Shown here one piece after another: positions 38,620-47,740 of a stretch of 64,000 nucleotides of DNA. This stretch comes from Kiloniellaceae bacterium (GTDB taxonomy: Bacteria > Pseudomonadota > Alphaproteobacteria > Kiloniellales > J153). The stretch lies in contig JAJFGO010000021.1 in the NCBI GenBank assembly GCA_021776095.1, positions 248,001 through 312,000 of the forward strand, written 5' to 3'. The first letter of the stretch is position 1, and each line of letters starts with the position of its first letter. Made by a program: the position numbers and the translations under genes. The notes under the pieces are model-generated. The model had not been told where the DNA came from. It ran no database searches and worked only from the letters and a program-made list of their open reading frames with translations.

Positions 38620-39405
38620 ATGACCAAGGCGCGGGCACAGTCAAGCGGCACACCTCGGCGCGCCAGCGTCGACGCGGATGAAATCGCGAAGTTCGCCGCC
38701 ATGGCCGAGGCCTGGTGGGACCCGAACGGCAAATTCCGTCCCCTGCACCAGCTCAATCCGACGCGCCTGCGCTTCATCCGCGACCGGGTCTGCGCGCATC
38801 TGGGCCGCGATCCCTTGGCCGCCCGGCCGTTGGAGAGCCTGCGAGTCTTGGATATCGGCTGTGGCGGCGGCCTGCTCTGCGAGCCGCTGAGCCGCCTAGG
38901 CGCGCGCGTGACCGGGATCGACGCGGCCAACAAGAATATCAAGATCGCCCGTCACCACGCCGCCGAAACCGGATTGGAGATCGACTACCGCTGCCTCGCG
39001 GCCGAGGACTTGGCCGAGACCGGGGCGGCTTTCGACCTGGTTTTAAACATGGAGGTGGTCGAGCATGTCGCTGATGTCGGCGGATTCCTGGCGGCCTGCG
39101 GCGCCCTGGTCGCGCCGGGCGGCGCCAGCGTGGCGGCGACCCTGAACCGGACGCCCAAGTCCTATCTGCTGGCCATCGTCGGCGCCGAGTATGTCCTGCG
39201 TTGGCTGCCGCGCGGCACCCACGACTGGCGCAGGTTCCTGCGGCCGTCGGAGCTAGCCGCCCACCTGCGCCGCGCCGGGTTGGAGGTTCGGGAGATGACC
39301 GGGGTCACCTACAACCCACTCAACGCCGCCTGGCGGCTGAGCCGCGATTTGGACGTGAACTACATGGTCTTCGCGGTGAAGGGCGCGCCGCCCGGCCCGG
39401 CCTGA
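38620..39405 (+). CDS. ubiG: Ubiquinone biosynthesis O-methyltransferase (3-demethylubiquinone-9 3-methyltransferase)
   Basis: SAM-dependent methyltransferase, 261 residues, performing both O-methylations of ubiquinone synthesis. Signatures are '[29 protein letters not shown]' typical of UbiG, the SAM motif [18 protein letters not shown], and [14 protein letters not shown] 38620 has GGAGG six bases upstream. Divergent from lysC across 136 bases, an arrangement common in this order of bacteria. Confidence 0.96.
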   Translation: MTKARAQSSGTPRRASVDADEIAKFAAMAEAWWDPNGKFRPLHQLNPTRLRFIRDRVCAHLGRDPLAARPLESLRVLDIGCGGGLLCEPLSRLGARVTGIDAANKNIKIARHHAAETGLEIDYRCLAAEDLAETGAAFDLVLNMEVVEHVADVGGFLAACGALVAPGGASVAATLNRTPKSYLLAIVGAEYVLRWLPRGTHDWRRFLRPSELAAHLRRAGLEVREMTGVTYNPLNAAWRLSRDLDVNYMVFAVKGAPPGPA

Positions 39406-39422
39406 GCGGTTCCGGCAGAGTT

Positions 39423-39866
39423 TCAGGAATCTTCGCGCGGGACCCAAGGTATCTGGCCGAAGTCGACGCCTTCCTCGCTCAGCGCCTCCGCCTGCTCGTC
39501 GGAGGTTTCGCCGTAAATGTTCCGCGAATCGGCCTCACCATAATGAATCTTGCGGGCTTCCTCGGCGAAGCGCGGCCCCACGTAATCGAAGTTTTCCTCA
39601 ATTTTTTGGCGCAGTTCGCCCAGCGCCTTCTTGACCTCGCCGGCCTTCTTGGTCTCCATGGCGGCCTTGTGGGTCATGACCGGGCCGTCGTCCTTGGCTG
39701 TACCTTTCGACAGGCGCGGCGCCATCAGGGCCTTTTCGATCTTGCGGTTGCCGCAAGTTGGACAAGCCAAGGCCCCAGCCGCCTCCTGCTTTTCGTAGGT
39801 GGCACTATCGCGAAACCAAGCCTCGAAGACATGGTCTTTCCGGCATTTCAAGTTGTAGACGATCAT
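39423..39866 (-). CDS. DUF1178 family protein
   Basis: A 147-residue protein with the family N-terminus 'MIVYNLKCRKDHVFEAWFRDSATYEKQEAAG', a zinc-ribbon-like pair CPTCG with the earlier Cys at residue 8, and the C-terminal 'EEARKIHYGEADSRNIYGE'. The function of the family is unknown. ATG 39866 is preferred over an in-frame GTG at 39875. It is convergent with ubiG. Confidence 0.88.
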   Translation of the reverse strand: MIVYNLKCRKDHVFEAWFRDSATYEKQEAAGALACPTCGNRKIEKALMAPRLSKGTAKDDGPVMTHKAAMETKKAGEVKKALGELRQKIEENFDYVGPRFAEEARKIHYGEADSRNIYGETSDEQAEALSEEGVDFGQIPWVPREDS

Positions 39867-39993
39867 CGCGTGCACAGACCTAGTGAATTAAATTGTCCGA
39901 ATCTTGAACGCCTTGGTCTAAAAATGGTCGGTCTCGCGCCGGCCGGCAAGAGGTAATGCGGAGGCCGGCTAAATTATAGGTCATCAAACGATT

Positions 39994-40512
39994 TTGACAC
40001 CCTCCGCCTGGATCGCGCGTTTTGCCGCTTCAGTGCCCAGGGGCGGCCCGGTCCTCGACCTCGCGTGCGGGGCCGGTCGCCACACCCGCCTGTTTCTAAG
40101 CCGTGGACATCCGGTAGTCGCAGTCGATTTGGATACCTCGCACCTGGCCGATCTGGCCGACGCGTCAGGGTTAGAGATCAGGGAGGCGGACCTGGAGGAC
40201 GGCGGCCCGTTTCCCCTGACCGAACGGCGTTTCGCCGGGATCGTGGTGACCAACTACCTGTATCGGCCACTGTTTCCTGCCTTGATCCAGGCGGTGGCAC
40301 CGGACGGTGTCCTGATCTATGAGACCTTCGCCAAGGGTAACGAGCGATTCGGGCGCCCACGTAACCCCGATCACCTGCTCGACCCCGGCGAGTTATTGGA
40401 GGCCGTGCGCGGGCGTCTGCGGATTTTGGCCTACGAAGACCTGACGGTCGAAGCCCCCCGACCGGCCGTGGTCCAGCGAATCTGCGCGCGCCGCGAAATC
40501 GTCACTACCTAG
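39994..40512 (+). CDS. Class I SAM-dependent methyltransferase
   Basis: A compact 172-residue methyltransferase with SAM motif I LDLACGAGRHTRLFL, motif II acidic 'AVDLDTSHL' and a motif IV-like region (GIVVTNYLYRPLFPAL). Its look is TehB-like; substrate unknown. The start appears to be TTG 39994 and no ribosome binding site is visible, so it could be leaderless or start elsewhere. It is convergent with the sensor kinase gene. Confidence 0.82.
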   Translation: MTPSAWIARFAASVPRGGPVLDLACGAGRHTRLFLSRGHPVVAVDLDTSHLADLADASGLEIREADLEDGGPFPLTERRFAGIVVTNYLYRPLFPALIQAVAPDGVLIYETFAKGNERFGRPRNPDHLLDPGELLEAVRGRLRILAYEDLTVEAPRPAVVQRICARREIVTT

Positions 40513-40520
40513 TGCCGGCC

Positions 40521-42482
40521 TCAGCCCACCTGATCGCCCCGCATTGCCATGGCAATCTTGCTGTGCGCACCGGGTACGACGCGGTCTGCCGGGAAACGTA
40601 GAATCACCGTCGTGCCGATGCCACGCTCGCTCAGCAGCTCCAGCGTTCCCCCGTGCAACTCCATGAGAGCCTTGGAGAGCGGCAAGCCGAGGCCAGTCCC
40701 TTCGTATTTGCGGTCCAGCCCGGAATCGACTTGCTGAAACGGCGCCAGGGCAATTGGAATTTCCTCCGGCGACATGCCAATACCGGTATCGACGACGGTA
40801 ATCACGTGTCCGGCACCGGGGTCGCACGCGACCTCTAAAGAAACCGTGCCACCGGACATCGTAAACTTGATTGCGTTAGTGAGAATATTGGTGAGGATCT
40901 GCACCAACTTGCGACGATCGGCGCGGATATCCGGCAGGCCGTCCGGAACGTGAACACTAAGCTCGACCTCCGCCTTTTGGATATGGGCTTGAACCAGCAC
41001 CTCCACATCCAACAGCAACAGGCCGATCGCGATGGTTTCCTGTTCCAATTCGCTGGTGCCGGATTCGATCTTTGAAAGATCGAGTATGTCGTTGATGAGT
41101 GCGAGAAGATGCCTGCCCGAGGCGTGGATATCCTTGGCGTAGTCCACATATTTGGGATCTCCGACGGTCCCGAACATCTCGGATTCGATGATCTCGGAGT
41201 ATCCGATAACGGCGTTTAGCGGGGTGCGAAGCTCGTGACTCATGTTGGCCAGAAAGGCCGATTTCGCCTGGTTGGCTAGCTCCGCCTTGTTCTTGGACAG
41301 GCGCAGGTCTTCCTCGAATTGCTTCAGGTAAGTAACGTCTTGCCCAATGCCCCGATAACCCTTGAAGTTTCCATCGGGATCGAAAGTGGGCTTGCCGCTG
41401 ATTGACAACCAGACCTCATTCCCGTCGGACTTGGTTCGAGGGTGGGTGAACCCACGAAACGCCCGATGGGCCGACAGATCGTCTAGATGCTGTTGCCAGA
41501 ATTCGGGATCGACACCCGGTATTCCCGTTTCCTCGCGGGTTTTGCCCAACAGCTTCTCGCTCGGCACGCCGGTCACTTGAGTAAAGCGCTCCGAAAAGTA
41601 GGAGAAGCGTAGATTTTCATCCATCTCCCAGAACCAGTCGGATGCCGCCTGCGCGAAGTCCTCGAATCGTTGCTCGCGCTCGCGCAAGTTGCTCCGGTAT
41701 CGCCCGGTCAAGCGCCGAACAAGATTGTCGTAGGCGTCCGTAATGTCGCCCAGTTCGTCCCACCCGCGCGACCTGGAGGCGAATTGATCCGCGGTCTCCG
41801 GGTTCTCCTTCGCTAGGAGCATCAAGGTGCGCAGATCCAGGACCGGCTTCAGGATGGTCAAGGCCAGGGCCGCCATGGTGGCGCCGCAAACGAAGAGAGC
41901 AATCAAAACAACCAAGCCGGTAATCCGCCACACGAAGTCTTGAAGCTCAGTCGCGAGGTGGCTGTTGTCCAACCTGATTACGGCGGTGACAGGCGCATAG
42001 GATTCTCCCATGTTCGAGAATACTTCGTAGCGCGTGCCTTTATCACCGGGAGTCAGGATGCCGGTCCCCGCGCGCACCGCCTCATAGTCGTGAAGCGGCG
42101 CTTCGCCGAAGGTTCCAAGAACTGTGCCGTCCGGCGAATAAAGGCGAAAGCCGACCAAGGGCCACAGCCAGGCGAATGCTTGCGCGTCGAAGGCATGCTC
42201 ATCGACCGAAAGGTCGGGGCCATGACCCCGCCAATACAGCGCCGAGGTCAATCCAGTGCGGCCCGACGACGCCAGCCCGTCGAGCAGTTCCTGTTGCCTT
42301 TTGAAATAGGACGGAACGAGGATTAGGGCTTCGACAATTAGGATGCTGAGAAAAACGATGACTGTGATCCGCCAGCACAACCGGCAACGGAACAGAGATA
42401 GATAACCATACACCGAGCCACCTATGGACTGCGCAAGCCCATGGCCATGTGCGGCTTTATCCTTTGTATCTCGATTGCCCAT
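40521..42482 (-). CDS. PAS-domain sensor histidine kinase (orphan)
   Basis: A 653-residue inner-membrane kinase. Two membrane helices (about 38-57 and 187-210) flank a periplasmic sensor region of about 130 residues; then HAMP (about 208-262), PAS (about 272-390), HisKA with the phosphorylated His416 in NMSHELRTPLNA, and the HATPase_c domain with DTGIGM and GTGLGLPLSKAL motifs. No response regulator gene or receiver domain is nearby, so its partner is encoded elsewhere. The frame is open to 42536; ATG 42482 was chosen. Confidence 0.92.
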   Translation of the reverse strand: MGNRDTKDKAAHGHGLAQSIGGSVYGYLSLFRCRLCWRITVIVFLSILIVEALILVPSYFKRQQELLDGLASSGRTGLTSALYWRGHGPDLSVDEHAFDAQAFAWLWPLVGFRLYSPDGTVLGTFGEAPLHDYEAVRAGTGILTPGDKGTRYEVFSNMGESYAPVTAVIRLDNSHLATELQDFVWRITGLVVLIALFVCGATMAALALTILKPVLDLRTLMLLAKENPETADQFASRSRGWDELGDITDAYDNLVRRLTGRYRSNLREREQRFEDFAQAASDWFWEMDENLRFSYFSERFTQVTGVPSEKLLGKTREETGIPGVDPEFWQQHLDDLSAHRAFRGFTHPRTKSDGNEVWLSISGKPTFDPDGNFKGYRGIGQDVTYLKQFEEDLRLSKNKAELANQAKSAFLANMSHELRTPLNAVIGYSEIIESEMFGTVGDPKYVDYAKDIHASGRHLLALINDILDLSKIESGTSELEQETIAIGLLLLDVEVLVQAHIQKAEVELSVHVPDGLPDIRADRRKLVQILTNILTNAIKFTMSGGTVSLEVACDPGAGHVITVVDTGIGMSPEEIPIALAPFQQVDSGLDRKYEGTGLGLPLSKALMELHGGTLELLSERGIGTTVILRFPADRVVPGAHSKIAMAMRGDQVG

Positions 42483-42600
42483 TTTCCCGGCGTCGACACC
42501 GGCACTGGCCTTGGCGCGCCACAATGTCCCTAGCAAACCGAAGTCTTCGCAAGCGTGTCGTTAACGCTACGACAATCCCGTTAAGGCATTGTTTAGGATG

Positions 42601-43416
42601 TTAGACTTTGGCCGCCGTGCCAGGCGGCACCACGGGGCGATCGTGGGTCAGCGCCGGAACCATGCGCCGCGCCTTTTCGATGCGCGCCTGATCGATCTGG
42701 GCCAGGGTCACGCCCGGCATCTCGCCCCCGTCGGCCAAGACCTCGCCCCAAGGCGCCACGATCAGCGAATGACCATAGGTTTCGCGCCCTTCCGTGTGGG
42801 TGCCGCACTGGGCCGGGGCGAAGACGAAACAGCCGGTCTCGATGGCCCGCGCGCGCAGCAGGACGTGCCAGTGCGCCTGGCCGGTAAAGCGGGTGAAGGC
42901 CGACGGCACGCTGAGAAAATCGGCCCCGGCTTGGGCCAAGGTGCGATAGAGATAGGGGAAACGCAGATCGTAACAGACCGTCATGCCCAAGCGGCCCCAA
43001 GGCAAATCCGCCAGAACTGCTCGGTCGCCGGGCCGGTAAGCCTTGGATTCGCGATAGCTCTGCCCGTCCGGAATCTCTACGTCGAACATGTGCATCTTGT
43101 CGTAGCGCGCGGCAACCCGGCCCTTGGGATCGAACAGGATGGAGCGATTCGCGGCCTTGTCGTCGGCGACCTTGACCACCAGAGAGCCGATCAGCAGCCA
43201 GACGCCCAACTCCGCCGCCAGGTCGCCGAAGGCGGCCACCGACATATCGGCCTCTTCCGCCGCGGCTTTCTCGAACATGAGGGCGCGGCGCGGCTCCATC
43301 ATGTTCGTGGTCTCGGGCGTCATGATGAGCTCGGCGCCCTGCGCCCTGGCCTGTCGGATCGCCTTGGATGCGGCAGCCAGATTCTCCGCCGGGTCGCGCC
43401 CGGCGGTCATTTGCAC
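42601..43416 (-). CDS. Carbon-nitrogen hydrolase (Nit2/omega-amidase-like)
   Basis: Nitrilase-superfamily amidase with the complete Glu-Lys-Cys triad: Glu in MTPETTN, Lys in YDKMHMFD, Cys in VCYDLRFP. 271 residues from GTG 43416. Family members usually begin six to ten residues earlier with an 'FxAAxVQM' strand, and here the in-frame codons upstream of 43416 spell just that (TFTAAC), so the true start may be a CTG at 43443 overlapping the glutaredoxin stop codon, with AAAGAGG upstream. Nit2 relatives hydrolyse alpha-ketoglutaramate or deaminated glutathione. Confidence 0.9.
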   Translation of the reverse strand: MQMTAGRDPAENLAAASKAIRQARAQGAELIMTPETTNMMEPRRALMFEKAAAEEADMSVAAFGDLAAELGVWLLIGSLVVKVADDKAANRSILFDPKGRVAARYDKMHMFDVEIPDGQSYRESKAYRPGDRAVLADLPWGRLGMTVCYDLRFPYLYRTLAQAGADFLSVPSAFTRFTGQAHWHVLLRARAIETGCFVFAPAQCGTHTEGRETYGHSLIVAPWGEVLADGGEMPGVTLAQIDQARIEKARRMVPALTHDRPVVPPGTAAKV

Positions 43417-43435
43417 GCAGGCGGCGGTGAAGGTG

Positions 43436-43708
43436 TTAGCCAGCGGGCGCCTCTTTCAGGATTTCGGCCAGCCGGCCCTCCGCCTCCAGGGCATAGATCT
43501 CGTCGCAATTGCCGAGGTGCTGCCCATCCACGAAGATCTGCGGCACGCTGGTCCGCCCGCCGCTTCGTTCGATCATTTCCTGGCGTTTACCAGGGCTGAG
43601 CATGACGTCGATTTCCTCGAACGCAGCCCCCTTACTTTCCAGTAACTTTTTGGCCCGGTAGCAAAACGGGCACAACATCGAAGAATAGATTTCAATCCGC
43701 CGCGTCAT
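43436..43708 (-). CDS. grxC: Glutaredoxin 3
   Basis: A 90-residue thioltransferase with active site CPFC (residues 13-16) and the 'TSVPQIFVDGQHLGNCDEIYAL' segment, in which the cis-Pro and GxCD glutathione-binding residues are seen. It reduces disulphides with glutathione. It lies directly upstream of the nitrilase-family gene; the pairing of grxC with a deaminated-glutathione-type amidase is common in this group and suggests a link with glutathione repair. Confidence 0.96.
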   Translation of the reverse strand: MTRRIEIYSSMLCPFCYRAKKLLESKGAAFEEIDVMLSPGKRQEMIERSGGRTSVPQIFVDGQHLGNCDEIYALEAEGRLAEILKEAPAG

Positions 43709-43812
43709 TCACGAACTCCGCCAGGGCCTAGCCCGAGCCATCCCGGACCCGGCATATTAGATGTAATCGGCCTAACAGGAAATTACAGGCCCGTGACACG
43801 GAAAGCCAAGCA

Positions 43813-44559
43813 TCAGTCGGCGCGCAGGACCCGCGCCAAGACCAGCACGTCGACCGCCGCCGCCCCACCCCGGCGTAGGGTCCGGGTGCAGGCCGCCACC
43901 GTGGCCCCGGTCGTCAGAACGTCGTCGACCAAGAGGACCCGGCGCCCGGCCAGGCAGGCCGCGCGCGCCGGCTTGACCGCGAAGGCGCCAGCCACGTTGC
44001 GCCGCCGCGCGGCCCGGCTCAAGCGACCCTGGGAGGGGGTGAAGCGGCGGCGCACCAGCAAGTCAGAGATCACCGGCCGGCCGCTCTCCCGCCCCACAGC
44101 GTGGGCCAGAAGCGCCGCCTGATTGTAGCGCCGGGCAAGCAGCCGCCAGCGATGCAGGGGCACCGGGGCGATCACCTCGGCCGCCTCGATAAGCTCCGCC
44201 CCGGCGCGGGCCAGCCAGGCACCGAAGGCGGGCGCGCCTTCGCTCCGGTCGCCGTGCTTGAAGCCCAGGATCAGGCGCTTGCTAGCCTCGTTGTAGCGCA
44301 TGACCGCGCGGGCCCGCGTAAAGCGGGGCGGTTCGTGGGTGCAGGCCCCGCACAGGGCGCCCGGCCCCAAATCGTATTCGAACGGCAGCCCGCAGCACGC
44401 GCAGAGCGGCGGCGCCAGAAAGGCAATTTCGGCCCAACACGTCCCGCACAAGGCACCGCTGCGCTCGACCAGCGCGCCGCAGGACAGGCAACGCGGCGGC
44501 AACACCGCATTGAGCGCGAGCTGCGGTAATTTGCGCCAAAGTTCTGTTGCCTGAAGCAT
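43813..44559 (-). CDS. comF: ComF-family phosphoribosyltransferase-like protein
   Basis: A 248-residue protein with an N-terminal double zinc ribbon (CLSCGALVERSGALCGTCW, then CACCGLPF and CGAC) and a type I phosphoribosyltransferase domain ending in the PRPP-binding loop LLVDDVLTTGAT. ComF is needed for DNA uptake in competent species; in other bacteria its role is unclear. The next gene upstream in the cluster is comF-associated methyltransferase (divergent), matching the usual order. Confidence 0.92.
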   Translation of the reverse strand: MLQATELWRKLPQLALNAVLPPRCLSCGALVERSGALCGTCWAEIAFLAPPLCACCGLPFEYDLGPGALCGACTHEPPRFTRARAVMRYNEASKRLILGFKHGDRSEGAPAFGAWLARAGAELIEAAEVIAPVPLHRWRLLARRYNQAALLAHAVGRESGRPVISDLLVRRRFTPSQGRLSRAARRRNVAGAFAVKPARAACLAGRRVLLVDDVLTTGATVAACTRTLRRGGAAAVDVLVLARVLRAD

Positions 44560-44604
44560 GGGCGAAGTCTTCGCCCTTGGGCGGCCACTGTCAAATGCGG
44601 CCGC

Positions 44605-45687
44605 CTAGCGGCGATAACGTTCGACAGCCTCTTCGTTCCAATCCATGCCGAGGCCGGGGCCGCGCGGCGTGACGCGACCCTCCGTCACAACCATGGGTTC
44701 GCTCAGAATCGCGTCCGCCATGTTGAGATACTCGAGCCAATGCGCCGTCGGCGTGACTGCCAGAACGTGTGCGCTCGCCTCGATGAAGATGTGACTCGAA
44801 ACCGGTACGCTCGCGGTCTCCGCCACGCCCATGGCGCGCAGCCATCCGGTTATGCCGCCGATCTTCATTAAGTCCGGCATGGCGTAGTCGCAGGCGCCCG
44901 CCTCGATCGCCTTGGCCATATCGAGCGGAAACCACCAGTTCTCGCCGGTTTGGATTGGAACCGGCGAGGCGGACCGTACTTTTGCATGACCGTGAATGTC
45001 CTCGGCCGGGACCGGTTCCTCGATCCAGGTGAGGTCGTGTTTGGCCAGGCATTCAATTCGCCGTATGGCATCCGGCACGCTGAGGGACTGATTGTAATCG
45101 ACCATGAGGGCGATATCCGGTCCCAGAATATCGCGCACGGCCGCGACGGTTTCCTGGTCTTGCCGCAGGCTACCGCCCCCGATCTTGATTTTGATTCCGC
45201 GGAACCCACGCTCGAGCGATTGCTCCAGGGCCGGCCGGTCCGCCACCGGATCGACGAGCCCAAAACTGTCGTAGGCCTGAATGCCGATCGCCTCGCCACC
45301 CAAAAGCTGGACCACAGGCACACCCTGCGCCCGACCCAGCGCATCCCAAAGGGCCATGTCCAACCCGGCCAGAGCCATGCCCACCAGACCTTGGCGGCCA
45401 AGCAGCCGGAACCTGGATTCGAAGCCCCGCATCCTCTCGACGGGGCTGACCGTCTTGCCCTTGATCTCATCCGTGAGATTGGTCAGGAACTGCGCGATCG
45501 GCGCGAGCGCCGCCGGCACGTATGCGAAAACATAGGCCCGGCCGGTGACGCCTTCCTCAGTCAAGATGTCGATCAGGACCAGCGGTGCCACCGGAATTTC
45601 GCCCACGGCGGTACGAAGCGGCCGCGCCAAGGGGGCTTCGACGCATCGAACATCGAGGGCGCGGATGGTCGGCAAGGAATCGGACAT
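44605..45687 (-). CDS. Mandelate racemase/muconate lactonizing enzyme family protein
   Basis: Enolase-superfamily enzyme, 360 residues. Catalytic and metal ligands are visible: Lys pair in GIKIKIGG, Asp in LMVDYNQSL, Glu in WIEEPVP, Glu in QTGENWW, and the second-base His in SSHIFIEAS. The KxK/His-Asp layout is that of mandelate racemase-type enzymes, so racemisation or dehydration of a hydroxy acid is expected, with substrate unknown. GGAGG precedes ATG 45687. It interrupts an otherwise conserved comF/methyltransferase neighbourhood, so it may be an insertion specific to this lineage. Confidence 0.9.
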   Translation of the reverse strand: MSDSLPTIRALDVRCVEAPLARPLRTAVGEIPVAPLVLIDILTEEGVTGRAYVFAYVPAALAPIAQFLTNLTDEIKGKTVSPVERMRGFESRFRLLGRQGLVGMALAGLDMALWDALGRAQGVPVVQLLGGEAIGIQAYDSFGLVDPVADRPALEQSLERGFRGIKIKIGGGSLRQDQETVAAVRDILGPDIALMVDYNQSLSVPDAIRRIECLAKHDLTWIEEPVPAEDIHGHAKVRSASPVPIQTGENWWFPLDMAKAIEAGACDYAMPDLMKIGGITGWLRAMGVAETASVPVSSHIFIEASAHVLAVTPTAHWLEYLNMADAILSEPMVVTEGRVTPRGPGLGMDWNEEAVERYRR

Positions 45688-45800
45688 GGCTGCCTCCAAG
45701 GATCTCACGGCATTCGGCGGGACCCAGGCTAGGCCGGCAGCGCGGCCAGGTAAACTCACTCGTCGGTTGCCTTTGCTCCGGGCCGGACCATAGTGGCGCC

Positions 45801-46718
45801 ATGCCCGATACCATGACCATATTCGACCGCCGGAGCGTGCGCCGGCACCGCGCCCGCGCCGCGCCGCAGATCGAATTCCACGGATTTCTGTTCCGGGAGG
45901 TGGCCGGGCGTCTGGCGGAGCGCCTGGAGGATGTCACCCGGCGCTTTCCATGTGCCCTGGATCTGGGCTGCCACGGGGGCGAGATCGCGGGTGCGCTAGC
46001 CGGGCGCGGCGGAATCGAAACACTGGTGCAAAGCGACCTGGCGCCGGAGATGGCGCGCGCCGCCGCGCGCAAGGGGCGCCCCAGCCTGGCCGCAGACGAG
46101 GAGGCCTTGCCCTTCGCCCCGGCCAGCTTCGATCTTGCGTTGAGCGCGCTCAGCCTGCACTGGGTCAACGACCTGCCGGGCACCTTGCTTCAGCTTCGTC
46201 AGATCCTAAAGCCGGACGGCTTGCTGCTCGCCGCCATGCTGGGCGGCGAGACTCTGCGCGAATTGCGCACGGCCTTAATGGAGGCAGAGATCGCCGAGGA
46301 GGACGGCGCCAGCCCGCGGGTCTCGCCCTTCGCGGACGTGCGCGACGTGGGCGGCCTGTTGCAGCGCGCCGGTTTCGCCCTGCCGGTGGTCGACAAGGAT
46401 ACCATCCCGGTGAGCTATCCCAACGCGCTCGCGCTTATGGGCGATCTACGCGCCATGGGCGAAACCAATGCGGTGCACACCCGGCGCAAGACCGCGTCCC
46501 GCCGGTCGACCTTGCTGCGCGCGGCGGCGCTTTACGAAGAGAACTTCGCCGATGCCCAGGGCCGCCTGACCGCGACCTTCGAGGTGATATACCTGACCGC
46601 CTGGGCGCCCGCCCCGGACCAGCCCAAACCACTACGCCCCGGCAGCGCGCAAACCCGCCTCGCCGACGCCCTAGGCACCACCGAACGCCCGGCGGGCGAC
46701 AAGACGGGGCGAGGCTAG
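45801..46718 (+). CDS. NDUFAF5/BioC-like SAM-dependent methyltransferase
   Basis: A 305-residue methyltransferase with motif I ALDLGCHGGEIAGALA, 'LSALSLHWVNDLPGTL', and the proline-rich C-terminus 'PAPDQPKPLRPGSAQTRLADAL' typical of the alphaproteobacterial family related to mitochondrial NDUFAF5 (complex I assembly). The target here is unproven. ATG 45801 lies at the end of a 113-base divergent gap shared with the enolase-family gene. Confidence 0.88.
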   Translation: MPDTMTIFDRRSVRRHRARAAPQIEFHGFLFREVAGRLAERLEDVTRRFPCALDLGCHGGEIAGALAGRGGIETLVQSDLAPEMARAAARKGRPSLAADEEALPFAPASFDLALSALSLHWVNDLPGTLLQLRQILKPDGLLLAAMLGGETLRELRTALMEAEIAEEDGASPRVSPFADVRDVGGLLQRAGFALPVVDKDTIPVSYPNALALMGDLRAMGETNAVHTRRKTASRRSTLLRAAALYEENFADAQGRLTATFEVIYLTAWAPAPDQPKPLRPGSAQTRLADALGTTERPAGDKTGRG

Positions 46719-46801
46719 CGGAGGCTCGTCATAATTTCGGCCTTGACCCGGCGCTGCGCCTTGGGGCGGTTTAGCGGTAGCGTGGCCTGCAAGGTTCAGC
46801 C

Positions 46802-47740
46802 ATGAGTCCGGACGTCTTAGATAAGCTGGAGCAAAGGCTCGGCCGGCTCCATGCCAGGCAGCGCCTCGGCATCGAGACCGACGACGAGGCCCGCGTTTTC
46901 GGCGGCGGCCTGAATTTCTTTCATATCGAGAACTGGTATTCGGTTCATTCGGTGATCCGGAACTGCCTGCGGTTGAGCGGCTTGTATTGGCGCGGACTGC
47001 GGAACGCGGAGCAGGTGGTGCTTCGGCAAAACACGGTCAAGCTGCCCGGTCTGCCCGCGCCTTTCGACGGCTATACCATCCTGCACATCAGCGACATGCA
47101 CGTGGACATGAGCCAAGGCGCCATGCGCCATGTGACGCAGTTGGCGGGTGAATTGGCTTACGACGCCTGCGTCCTGACCGGCGATTTCAGGGGCAAGACC
47201 TACGGCCCCATCGAGGCGACCCTGAACGGCCTGAAGGAGGTCTGCGCGCATATCGAAAGTCCGATTTACGGCGTCCTCGGCAATCACGATACGATTCTCA
47301 TGGTGCCCGGAATGGAAGAGATCGGCATCCGCATGCTGCTGAATGAATGTGAGGCCATCGAGCGGGATGGTGCGCGCCTTCACATGGCCGGCATCGACGA
47401 CGCCCATTACTTCCGGGTCGACAATATCGAAAAGGCCGCCGAGAGAATCCCCCACGACGAGGTTTCAATCCTGCTGTCGCACACACCGGAAGTATACCGG
47501 CAAGCGGCCCATGCCGCCTTTGACGTAATGTTGAGCGGACACACCCACGGCGGACAGATCTGCCTGCCGGGCTCGGTCCCGATCACCTTGGACGCGAAGT
47601 TACCCCGGCGCATGGGATCGGGTGCCTGGCGCTATGGCGAGATGCAAGGATACACCTCGGTCGGCGCCGGATCCTGCATCGTGCCGGTACGGCTCAACTG
47701 CCCACCCGAAATCACCTTGCATCGCCTGGTGCGGGGTTAG
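46802..47740 (+). CDS. Metallophosphoesterase
   Basis: A 312-residue phosphoesterase of the YaeI/calcineurin-like fold with all five motifs: HISDMHVD, LTGDFRG, GNHDT, LSHTPE and GHTHGGQ. There is no clear membrane anchor or signal peptide; an N-terminal helical region (about 1-85) precedes the catalytic domain. It may act on UDP-diacylglucosamine or a nucleotide/phospholipid, but the substrate is not known. Its 3' end overlaps the convergent membrane-protein gene by four bases. Confidence 0.9.
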   Translation: MSPDVLDKLEQRLGRLHARQRLGIETDDEARVFGGGLNFFHIENWYSVHSVIRNCLRLSGLYWRGLRNAEQVVLRQNTVKLPGLPAPFDGYTILHISDMHVDMSQGAMRHVTQLAGELAYDACVLTGDFRGKTYGPIEATLNGLKEVCAHIESPIYGVLGNHDTILMVPGMEEIGIRMLLNECEAIERDGARLHMAGIDDAHYFRVDNIEKAAERIPHDEVSILLSHTPEVYRQAAHAAFDVMLSGHTHGGQICLPGSVPITLDAKLPRRMGSGAWRYGEMQGYTSVGAGSCIVPVRLNCPPEITLHRLVRG

